A DNA stretch of 64,000 nt, taken from contig CM022671.1 of the NCBI GenBank assembly GCA_012295275.1, forward strand, positions 31,616,250 through 31,680,249, read 5' to 3'. This document shows positions 52,801-62,434 of the stretch, in pieces. Each line of letters begins with the position of its first letter. Position 1 is the stretch's first letter. The notes under the pieces were generated by a model. The model was given only the letters and a program-made list of their open reading frames with translations. It searched no databases and was not told the DNA's origin. Source of the stretch: Chrysomallon squamiferum. Lineage: Eukaryota > Mollusca > Gastropoda > Neomphalida > Peltospiridae. A program made the translations under genes and the position numbers.

Positions 52801-54186
52801 TTTTTTCTTTCTCATTTAATGATTTTTGCCTTTCATTATGCACTGCTGGTAAAAATGCTGATGAAATGTACTCATTTGTTTCATAATAACCAATGCACTG
52901 AGGCTTTATTTATTCATTTATTTATTTATTGAATATTTTTTTAAATGAAAATTTTACCCAGCATAATGAACTTTTTGATATCTTGTATTTCTATCTGGTT
53001 TTTAACAGAAGAGAAAATTAATAATGTCCAAATTCCATCAACATTTTATTTATTAAATATTTATTTTTAATTAAAATATAATCTAATTAGACCATTTTAC
53101 CAGATACACACAAATCAGACATGAAAATAAATAATCTGCTTAATTAATTAATCAATAATAATAAGGCAGAAAAAAATAAAGACAACAACAAGCAATTGGG
53201 AATTAATTTAATTGTTTTCTTTTTTTTTAAACAAAGAAAAAACTCAGTCTAAGGGAAGCAACTCTCACCTAACCTTGTTAATATGTTAATTAATAATGTA
53301 AGTATATTCACTGTATATTATTAGTTTCTGATCATGGACATATTAATAAAATAATCAAATGTCAATATCTTAAAATTAAGAACTTTGTATTATTTTGATT
53401 CTCTGTTTTAGTAATTTATTACCACAACATCAGATGAAAGACTGTTAACAAATCTGGTTTATCTAAAACTTGATATCTGAAAGGCAAAAGAACAGCAATA
53501 GCAAGGCATCATAAAAAATGTTTACTGTTTATACACAAGAAACAGAACTTTATTCTGTATTTTATGTTCCATTGCTTTTAAATGATCCAACAAAAAAAAA
53601 AAATAAATAAATAAATAAAATTACTTAACTTAAAGTATTTTGATGAATGTCCACAATATGAAGATGATAATATCATGAGCAAAATGGTTATTAAACAGTA
53701 CATCTAAGATATTTTCTTCATTTAAAATAAACCAACACACCACTACATTTCTAATTATTAATTTTTTACTTGGCATTTACATTAAAATATTATCTTGACA
53801 TTTTCCTACCACAGTTATGTTTACCAATAAATATAACTATAACATTAAAAATTCATAAGATTTAAAAAAAAGAAAAAAGAAATCAAGATTTAAAGTTATT
53901 TCAGCAATACATATAATTATGTTTCTCTTAAAATGGTTAATTAATAATCTGTTTGCGGAAATGCTTTGTAATCAAACTGTTTCCAGTTTCATTTCAAGGA
54001 TAGGTTAATGACCTTTTAGGTACTCTTTAAAATATTTTCTTTTCAACTTGTGTGGAACAAATGTAGGGCTATTTTGAGTCACTGAAAGTTTCAGTGGGTC
54101 TAACTTACAGATAAAGCCTAACAAAATGTCTTACTTTGTTAAATCTAAATGTATTCTTAATAAATTAATATATATTAATCTCTAAG

Positions 54187-54221
<35 letters not shown>

Positions 54222-54302
54222 GTTTTTGCTTTTTATATGAATTCCTGGTAAAATGCTGGTGAAATGTACCCAATGTTTAATAATCACTGATTTGAGGCTT
54301 TA

Positions 54303-54343
<41 letters not shown>

Positions 54344-57300
54344 TATTATTAAATGAAAATTGTATCAAGAATAATGAACTTTTTGATATCTGGTATCTCT
54401 TTCTGGCTTTTTAACAGAAGAAAAATTTAATAATGTCCAAATTCTATCAAGAATTTATTTTAAATCTTTATTTTTAATACAAATAAAAATATAATTTAAT
54501 TACACCATCTTTTAAGAAACACACATCAGATATAAAAATAAATAATCTGCTTAATTAAAAAATGATAATAAGGTAAAAATTAAAACAACAATAAGCAACT
54601 GGAAATTAATTAATTAATTATTATTATTTTTTTAAACTGTAAGAATAACTTAGTCTATGGGAAGCAACTCTCACTTAAAATATTTTGATGAATTTCTACA
54701 ATAAACAATAACCTGAAAATGTTAACTTCATTCAGAATAATATCATGAGTAAAAACAGTACATCTAAGACGTTATATGGAGACTCAGTCTTTTATGGAAA
54801 TTGATAAATGTCCATATATTGCACAAACTGAAAGAAATTAATTATCCACTACTATTGATTTGTGTAAATAAAATTCTGTAACTATATTTGAATTTGTTGG
54901 ATCTTTTAATATTATAAATAATAATTATTATTATTACAATATGAATATATCTGCAGTTTCCATCATTAATATCATGATTTTCAAAAAAAAAAAAATAAAA
55001 TAAAATTATAAAACAAAGAAAAAGAAAATTCAAAATTGTCTTACTTTAGACAGAACTGAAACACACACACAAACACCAAGAAAGCAAAACCAGGATATTA
55101 TTTTAAAGCAGAAACATTATTTTTAAAATCACTGTTGTTGAACAAATATTACTGGTTATCAAAAATGTTATTTATCTACAAAAAAACTAGATCAGAGATC
55201 AATAACCACAAAAATAATAATAAATGATAAAAACAGTTATGTAAAACAGTAAAACAGCCAAATAAGAACCTATTAAATCTTAATAATAATAATAATAATA
55301 ATAATAATATACAAATTGCAAGAATCATTATCTATAATAAAACAGATATTGGTATGGTGAAAATATATGTATAATTATATATAATATTTTGTCATTGTTG
55401 GTCTCAAACATGTTTGATGATACTGAAATTAAGAATACAAATCCAGCAAATATGATTATCATTAAGTTTTAATTATTGTTTTTCCTCACATGGAAATAAT
55501 ATCACTGTAACTGGGAACACTCCAGAATTTTCTGCTATGACTAAATAAAAAGCTTCTCATGTTTTTGTTATTGAAATTTCAATGACTTTAAAGTGTTCAT
55601 TCTAATTATAATGATAAATATTTTTACAGTGTTTTAAAATACATTGCTTAAAATTTCCTTTTGCTTTATCTTTTTTCACTGCATTCTCAGCTTTATTTAG
55701 ATGTAAATAAATAACCAGAAAGTCAAGGATATTTTTCTTCTGTATACGATTTTGTGAGTGAGTGATGGGATATGAACATTTACCGAAAGAGAGATAAAGA
55801 GAGAAAGAGAGAGACACAGAGTGGGGGAAGAATGAGAAAAAATAAATGAATGACAGACAAAGCAAAAAAATGGAAGGTAGATCTGATAAAAAATGATAGT
55901 GGTGAAAATTAAGAAATAAATTGATAAAAGGTCATAGAAAGTTCAGATAAAGAAAACTGTAAATACAAATTTATAATAGTTATCTGTTACAACAGGATGA
56001 GTAAGTCACTTAGTAAACATATAGCACTGCACGTGATACATGTTGGAAAATGTATCTTTCGGTGTCCTGTAGCAATTATGTTTCAGTATCACATGATGCT
56101 TGAACAAATACTGAACATATCATATGTCACATGTACATGGGTAATGTTTTCTAGATTAACACAGCAGAGCTATTGTTACAAAATCTGCATGGACACTGAA
56201 CTGACAGTGATTACCCTTTTATAATATGACAAGTTTGCATACAAATAATAGCAGTATTATACATCAAGGATTTGCTTGTCTTTACCCATGGTATAGTTTA
56301 CAAAGGCCATACACCTGCATTTCAAATAATGGACTGTTCCTAACTTATTCAAATTAAAACTTATCTTGAGCTGTTAGTTCCTGACTGCCTATTCTCAGTG
56401 ATATATTTCCTTCACTAAGGTTTATTTGAAAATGTTTGTCTTTTATCTGCTGGTAATTGTATGTGCTAAGGCACTACAAACAAATGCAGAAAACACCCTC
56501 AACTTTCACCAGAACACAGAACTAAAAGCCTGGGAAAGACAACATGAAGAATACAAGAAGTCCCAACCACCAGTAAAACTACTTAACAAGAATGACAAAT
56601 TCTTATATAAAGGTACAGTTTGCTTTTTTTGTTTATTTTGTTTTGTTTTGTTCTGTTCTAGTTTTTTCTTATTACTAATATGTGAAAAGCTCATGTGTTA
56701 AGGGATCCTCGCACTAAATAATATCTTGCTTCAATTAAATTGTACAGTAAGAAGATATGTTTTTACACGAAGAATTTAGTACAACCTTGAATAAAGGTTT
56801 TATTGATTTTAGAGGTTATTTAGTTATTTCAAGCAGGTAGTCAGATAACAGTTTTACAAATCAGGAAGTATTGCAACTTTCATAAATATTCTTTTTTTTT
56901 CTTGGAATATATGTTTCACTTTAGTTTCACTTTTTCAAACAATAGCTACTTTCCTTTCTAAAATGAATTTGCCAATTGAAACTGCACAAGCAAATAACTC
57001 GAAACTGTTGTAAAGCAGTTTTGATTTTTATGACATTACTTCTTAATATTCATGATATACGTATTTTTTTTAATTTCACTACACCAAAAGTATTATTTTT
57101 TATTTTATTTGATGCTTAATTTTCATTAACTTTCACTTTTTCAAAAATCAGTTATTTCTGAAAAATATTTTCATTTCATATCAGGATTTCACAGTTCTTC
57201 TGACTCAACTTCAGTTTTCTCTGACTGAATAAATATATAAAAATTAACATCAAACTGTATCAGTACAGATCTTCATATTGTTATTATTTGTACATGATTG

Positions 57301-57660
57301 TTTCTTGATTGTTTGCTTGTGCAGTAAATTCATCAAAGCAATTTTCAGGTAACAAAAAAGATAAAAAAAGAAAGAAAACAAGAAAGTTAAAATCTGAGGG
57401 ATATAATATAACAAACCTTGCTTCATAGAGATTATTTTACAAAGTGCCACTAAATGATCCTAGTAAGCTACGTATTGTATAACTATCAGTTAAACTAATG
57501 CTGTGTTAGTTATTGTTAAGGTGACACCAGTTTTGAATAACAGAAATATTACACAGAAAATGTTAACAATGCATGTAAGCAAGAAATCATAATACTGTTA
57601 TTTAACAGAAAAAAGAACAATAAAATGATTTTTGTCAAGTTCTTTCAAAAAAACTATTCT

Positions 57661-57703
<43 letters not shown>

Positions 57704-58233
57704 TGTCTATGTATGTGTCTGTATATAGAGAGATATAATATATATAGTTATATGCTTTTATTATTATTTTTTAGACTGTTTCCATCTGAAGAAGTCTGGC
57801 TACAATATATCTGGAATCTATCAGCTACACATTAATAAGTCATTTACATTTCAAGTAAGTTTAATACTATAACAAGCCTTACATCACTATGAAGAAAAAT
57901 GAATCATAAATAACAGCATTTTTCAAATCTTCCCATTCATCTGATTATGTAAATTTATAACTTTCTCCATAGGTGAGGATTCATTTTGTGTAACCATCAC
58001 TAACAGTATCTGAATACTAGGATATCAGATATTAAGTAAATGCTTGGTTGTGTAAATTTACATTGAATTGTACCATGTATCACTGCACTTACTTATGATA
58101 TCCAATGAAAACATAGAAGCTTTTATCTAATGAGGTGACTATATCAACAAACATTCATGTTTTATTTAGGTTTCTTTAAAAAAAAATAATAATAATAATA
58201 ATAAATACATTTAAAAAAAAGAAAAAGGAAAAT

Positions 58234-58274
<41 letters not shown>

Positions 58275-61200
58275 TTTGTTTCATCTCAACCCCTCATTTT
58301 TGTTTTAGCTCTGTAATTTGCTTCTCTAAGGGCTGGAATAAATGAAATGCTTAATATTTTTGACAACAAATAAAAAGTCTGGTCATAACAAAAACAAAAG
58401 AATTGATTTCTTCTTTAGGCTCACTGTGAATTCACGCCTACAAATGCATTCACAACAATACAACAAAGAGTGACAGCAAACTTCAATTTTGATACATACT
58501 ACAGCTACTATGTCAACGGTTTTGGCCATCCAGCTGTAGATTACTGGGCTGGACTTGAAGTAATGAACCATCTATCAATGGCAGGTAAAGTGCAATAGCA
58601 CTGGTTACTGTAAACTTCCATTAATTAGGACATTAATTAGGTAGAGTCTGATAAGGGATTGAAAAAAAAAAATATATATATATATATATATTTCTTTTAA
58701 AGAGTAAATAAAAACAAATATTATATTATATTAACTGAAATGAATTTCTTAAGCATTTGGCGAAAAGAAAAAAGAAGACGTGTGAGATAAATTTAAAGAT
58801 TCAGCTGATTTCTATTCAGACACTTTGCTCTATTTCAGGGAATAGAGTTCTCGTAGTGACAATGCATGACTGGGCAGGCTATGTAGGAACAGCAACTTAC
58901 AATATGTTCTACGTCCACACTGCATCTCAGAACTACATTCTAACTGTGGGAGCTTACCAGACCAGCAGCACAGTGGGGGATGACTTGTACATGAACAACG
59001 GCATGCCATTTGCCTCACAGGATCGACCAGACCGCCACAACTGTGCCACGAAACATCGCACAGGATGGTGGTACAACTACTGCACAGGAACCCTTCCCAA
59101 TGGATACTACTATCTCAATGGGCATTATGTGCCTCGCTATGGGTACCCAGACGGAATATTCTGGGACAAATGGCGAGGGGTCACTTACTCAATGAGGTAT
59201 TTTCTCATGCAGGTTGGACATTAATGTACAACATTCTTAAAGACTCAAAACCATGCTTCATTATTCCTTTAGCATATGCAAGTGTTTGATAAAACGCATT
59301 TATATACATTTGTATTTAAAATTTCTGTACTTTCAATGTACTTTTTGTTATAAACATTCTGCTGCTTCTGGTGCTTTTTATGTACTTTATTAAATTTGTA
59401 TGCATAGATCTATAATGTGTTTGTTTTCATGTTAATTTTTTTCTTCATAAAATAAGTTTCTGTCTGTATCTACCACCTATATCTATATATATGGTAAAAC
59501 CATTCTCTCCCTCAAAAGCAGATGTGAGTAATATGAAAATTTCAGTTCTTACCTGTTGTATTTGGGCAGGAAATTCACTTAGATGCAGTTTGGCACATTC
59601 AACACAGAATCGTTTAGTAAAAAATAAACTGCATTCCTGTAAAAAAATTGAAAAATTACCTATATATATATATATAGAAATGTATGTGTCTGTCTGTCTG
59701 TGTGTGTGTGTGTGGGGTGGTATGAATGTTTATGGATAGCTGTAAGTTTCTAAGTATGTAACAAAATATATGGATCGATATGTATGACTGAATGATCTTT
59801 TAGCAATATTTATTACTATATTTATTACTATACTTGATCTGAAACATAATCCCAAAATTTAAATATTAATCTCAACAGTATTTAATTTATATAATTAATT
59901 TTTATAAAATAATATAAATATACTTACAGTAGAGAGACATACCGCTTTCTGACAAAGTGTGCAGTGAGACCCCAAAATAATAATTCCACCTTCAGTACTA
60001 AAAGGATCCTTCATTATGTATGCATCTTCGAGTAAGCTGAAAAAAGAAAAGAGAAAAATGATGGATAACCATTTTACACATACAGACAAACACACATATA
60101 TAGACACCTATCCAAACACATATACACAACAATCCACCCCATATATATATATATAATGATATATGTACATATGTATTTGTTTACAGACAAAAGCTGCATG
60201 TTTTAGCTATCCATGGGACTTCACAAATGTGGTCATTAAAGACAGGTGGCCATTATATTAATATGGTTTAATATTATTTTTAGCCTACATTACAACCATC
60301 ACTGAGAAGTAAAAATACCTTTAATAAAAAAAAAAACTTAGTCAATATTAGAACTGACACCAAAACAACTGGAGTGCGTCAACTGAGATCCAACTGAATT
60401 ATGTCACTGATGCATTGTAACATTATCTCAGAAAAGTATTTTTGTTTCTCAGTTACTGTCATTAAATCTTAAAGGAATCAGAAAACTCTGAAATGCTGTG
60501 ACCGTTATAGCAGGTTCAGTCAACAGTTTCCCATGAAAAATACTGGTCACTGTGTAAGTCATTTAAAGAAGGTAATATTTTTTTGGGGGGATTTATGGTG
60601 ACTATTAGACCAGTTTCAACAATACATATATGTACTATATATATATATATATATATACAAACACATACGAAATAATAATACATAAATGTAAAACTCAATA
60701 CTGCAATTGCATTCATACACTTTACAGTTAATTACTTATGATCTTATCTCTCTAATAATTTACTTTTTTGTGCTTCTTCACCTTCACTTGCTTCAGTGTT
60801 AATTACTATTATGTAGCTACTGCTTAAATAATCTAACTACATAGATTTAGATCTAAAACAATTTCCAGTAAGAATTACGTTCTTCTGACCATGCACTAAC
60901 AATAAGCGTATGAGGGGCGATTTTGATCTATCTTAATCTTCTGTTTACATAATCAACTAACAGGTTTGGGGGGTTTTTTTATTTTTATTTTTATTTATTT
61001 TATTTTTTTTTTTTTAAACCATTTACTCCTATCATCCAAAGGTTATAAACTGTTTATTTAATATAGATTTGGTAAAATATCTGGAATGACCCAAAGTACG
61101 CTTGTTTCTTCAAACTCGGCGCCAAATTCGTGAAAATTACTGAAATGTCAAATTGCGCATAGCCTAGGTAGTAGGTTTATTCACGTAATTAATGAGGTTA

Positions 61201-61337
61201 ATTCTTTAACAACATTACTTAACAACTCACACAAGTGACTTTGCAAAAGGAGGCTTCGAGCCACAATAATTATAAAAAGCATCAAAGTTACAAACACTAC
61301 ATTTAAACTGTTTTTCGCTTTTGTCATCAGATGTCAT
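49820..61337 (-). CDS. CDPF1: CDPF1 homologue, cysteine-rich DPF-motif protein (whole gene span)
   Basis: Small conserved metazoan protein of unknown function; its paired CxxC motifs suggest zinc binding. Minus-strand join 61337-61231, 60036-59928, 59636-59553, 49849-49820 gives 330 nt (109 aa). Visible motifs are FKCSVC (C13/C16), KPPF, then LLEDAYIMKDPF with the diagnostic DPF at 46-48, LGSHCTLCQKAVC (C61/C64/C69), and ECSLFFTKRFCVEC (C74/C83/C86) followed by FPAQIQQ. This order and spacing match vertebrate CDPF1, which is only slightly longer. Start ATG 61337 was chosen as the first in-frame ATG before the first CxxC. The last intron is 9.7 kb and holds a lectin gene on the opposite strand. 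The stop of a MEST-like gene lies 660 bp upstream on the same strand. Confidence 0.9.
49850..56431. other. CDPF1 intron 3, part upstream of the lectin gene
   Basis: AT-rich with no coding exon seen apart from the nested lectin gene that follows. It contains the tandem duplication at 52391-54770, poly(T) near 54190-54217, ATT triplets near 54306-54342 and AAT triplets near 55281-55308. A purine-rich stretch is at 55787-55830. Confidence 0.6.
52391..54770 (+). repeat. Diverged direct tandem duplication, unit about 1.1-1.3 kb
   Basis: Copy 1 (about 52391-53702) and copy 2 (about 53703-54770) are collinear over almost their whole length. Shared landmarks include TTTTTTACTTGGCATTTACA (52458 and 53763), a GCCTAACAAAAT segment (52724 and 54117), AATGAACTTTTTGATATCT (52966 and 54374) and GGGAAGCAACTCTCAC (53255 and 54659). 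Copy 1 has about 350 bp extra near 53271-53625 and copy 2 about 75 bp extra near 53985-54070. No protein frame is conserved. Confidence 0.85.
56432..56612 (+). CDS. Fibrinogen-related protein exon 1 (signal peptide and linker)
   Basis: The first in-frame ATG gives a good signal peptide with predicted cleavage after QTNA. The remainder is a charged linker ending NKNDKFLYK. Donor GTACAG, phase 1. Confidence 0.88.
56432..59224 (+). CDS. Secreted fibrinogen-related (ficolin/tachylectin-like) protein, whole gene span
   Basis: Join 56432-56612, 57775-57854, 58419-58584, 58839-59224 gives 813 nt (270 aa; intron phases 1, 0, 1). A hydrophobic signal peptide MFVFYLLVIVCAKALQTNA (1-19) is followed by a 40-residue charged linker and one fibrinogen C-terminal domain from DCFHLKKSG (61) to the end. 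Family landmarks are C62/C90 (first disulfide), SGIYQL, NGFG, YWAGLE, the C211/C224 pair around GWWYNYC, and GIFWDKWRG...YSMRYFLMQV. Such domains in ficolins, tachylectins and mollusc FREPs bind acetylated sugars or microbial surfaces, so a secreted recognition lectin is likely. It has no collagen, immunoglobulin or clear coiled-coil region. The usual GGWTVIQRR is replaced by NAFTTIQQR and the calcium loop is shortened. The gene lies inside CDPF1 intron 3 on the opposite strand. Confidence 0.93.
56613..57774 (+). other. Lectin intron 1 with (CA)n array
   Basis: AT-rich intron of 1.16 kb. It has no further exon and holds a CA microsatellite at 57665-57699 shortly before the acceptor. Confidence 0.85.
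57665..57699. repeat. (CA)n microsatellite
   Basis: CA array of about 35 bp in lectin intron 1, 75 bp upstream of the exon 2 acceptor. Confidence 0.96.
57775..57854 (+). CDS. Fibrinogen-related protein exon 2
   Basis: Acceptor TTATTTTTTAG, donor GTAAGT. Completes D61 and codes CFHLKKSGYNISGIYQLHIN and seven more residues, the opening strand of the fibrinogen fold with its first cysteine. Confidence 0.92.
57855..58418 (+). other. Lectin intron 2 with long A-run
   Basis: 564 bp, AT-rich, with AAT triplets (58188-58204) and a poly(A) run at 58239-58270. No coding signal. Confidence 0.85.
58419..58584 (+). CDS. Fibrinogen-related protein exon 3
   Basis: Acceptor TTCTTTAG, donor GTAAAG. Codes AHCEFTPTNAFTTIQQRV through NGFGHPAVDYWAGLEVMNHL, the P-domain region with the second cysteine and the conserved WxGLE motif. 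Confidence 0.94.
58839..59224 (+). CDS. Fibrinogen-related protein exon 4 (C-terminal half)
   Basis: Acceptor TCTATTTCAG, stop TAA at 59222-59224. Codes residues 143-270, including the degenerate calcium loop SQDRPDRHNC, the GWWYNYC motif and the terminal strand. Codon and GC content are clearly above the flanking AT-rich DNA. Confidence 0.95.
59389..59394 (+). terminator. Candidate poly(A) signal of the lectin gene
   Basis: ATTAAA 165 bp after the stop, followed within 25-40 bp by a GT-rich stretch (59415-59432). The nearest canonical AATAAA, at 59623-59628, lies antisense inside CDPF1 exon 3. Confidence 0.45.
59553..59636 (-). CDS. CDPF1: CDPF1 coding exon 3
   Basis: Acceptor TTTTTTTACAG, donor GTAAGA. 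Codes ECSLFFTKRFCVECAKLHLS and EFPAQIQQ; ECSLF-KRFC is a near-exact family signature. Phase 0 at both ends. Confidence 0.94.
59928..60036 (-). CDS. CDPF1: CDPF1 coding exon 2 (DPF motif)
   Basis: Acceptor CTTTTTTCAG, donor GTAAGT. Completes V36 and codes LLEDAYIMKDPF and LGSHCTLCQKAVC, the diagnostic MKDPF block and the second cysteine cluster. Confidence 0.95.
60037..61230 (-). other. CDPF1: CDPF1 intron 1
   Basis: 1.19 kb, AT-rich, with short TA tracts (60143-60156, 60637-60656). Close to exon 1 it becomes CpG-bearing and contains TTTGGCGCC on the minus strand (61126-61118), an E2F-like match. No exon seen. Confidence 0.8.
61231..61337 (-). CDS. CDPF1: CDPF1 coding exon 1
   Basis: Starts at ATG 61337-61335 and ends before donor GTGAGT. 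Codes MTSDDKSEKQFKCSVC and FDAFYNYCGSKPPFAKSL; the CxxC and KPP spacing match the family N terminus. The frame stays open upstream but without another ATG. Confidence 0.92.
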
Positions 61338-61560
61338 TATAAAAGCAGAAGAAATACACTGGTCTTTATAAAGTAGTTCATAAAAACGGTGCTGTAACCC
61401 ACAATCGAAACGCACTTGAGGCCAACATTATAATCGTGCACGCGAAGAATCTATTTGCTATAAACTTAAGTTTCTCCTATGATCTGAAAAATACAGCTGT
61501 CCTTGCGATTGCGTCACGTCTCCAGCTTAAAGATGTAAAATGGTGACATTCAAATGTTTT
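61338..61560 (-). promoter_or_regulatory. Proposed CDPF1 promoter/5' UTR
   Basis: Short CpG-bearing interval upstream of the start codon. It contains GCGTCACGTC at 61511-61520, a CRE/ATF-like element about 175 bp from the ATG. No TATA box is obvious, and assignment as promoter rests on position only. Confidence 0.35.
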
Positions 61561-61998
61561 GAATAAGGTTATTTTACTGTCATATTATTTCATTTTTATG
61601 AATGATGATAGATCGTCCGAAATTTTTTTTATTGCTCTGTTTATTCGTACGACCACAGGTATACTTTAAATATTAGGAAATATGGTTAGCGGCCATTTTT
61701 TTAAAAGTTTTGTTATCATTTTTATTTTATTTTATTTATATTATATTACATTATATTATATAGTATCTATCGTATTGTATAGTATTGTATCACATCAGAT
61801 TTTTCGCACGATCCATTTCCATTATAAAATCGTTTAGTTTATTTCCCTGTTTTAGCTGAAGGAGAGGTAAATCTGTATCTCATATAAATAAAGTTCGCAA
61901 CTCAATACATAATGGATTTAGAATAAAATATTTTATTCAGTTAATTTATTTATTTAATTATGTATTCATAATAATTTTCATTTCACAGGTTTGGTTTT
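61560..61998 (-). other. Gap between MEST-like stop and CDPF1 5' flank
   Basis: AT-rich, no exon. On the minus strand an AATAAA (plus TTTATT at 61932-61937) lies about 65 bp after the MEST-like stop codon and is the likely poly(A) signal. TATT-type tracts fill 61720-61800. Confidence 0.6.
61932..61937 (-). terminator. Candidate poly(A) signal of MEST-like gene
   Basis: AATAAA on the minus strand, the first after the stop codon at about 65 bp. Confidence 0.45.
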
Positions 61999-62140
61999 TC
62001 AAGTTTTTGCCTTGAAAGAAGTTTTTCTCTGAGATATAAAATTTCTGTAGTGTTTAACAACGGCTTTTGGAGCCTCCCACTGGGGATAATGTCCAATGTC
62101 GTCTTCCAAAACAATAATACCATGTTGCTGACATGTCCTC
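61999..62140 (-). CDS. MEST: MEST-like terminal exon
   Basis: Acceptor TTTGCAG, preceded by an ATT array. Codes RTCQQHGIIVLEDDIGHYPQ and WEAP, with the catalytic-His region, and a basic C-terminal tail ending KAKT; stop TGA at 62001-61999. Confidence 0.93.
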
Positions 62141-62145
62141 CTGCA

Positions 62146-62192
<47 letters not shown>

Positions 62193-62399
62193 TAACAAAT
62201 AATAATCTTAATAATAATAGCAACAACAATATTAATAATAAAATAATAGTGATGATGATAAAATAATATTAATAATAATGAAATAATAATGATAATGATA
62301 AAATAACATTAATAATAATAATGATAACAACAATAATAACAAATCAAAAAATGTTTTTGAAATTTATTTATTTAGGTAGTTAATTTGTTAGTTATTATT

Positions 62400-62434
<35 letters not shown>

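Noticed and set aside
58830-59289. Other-frame ORFs over lectin exon 4
   Set aside because: Shadows of the fibrinogen-domain frame, which alone carries family motifs and matches the splice phases.
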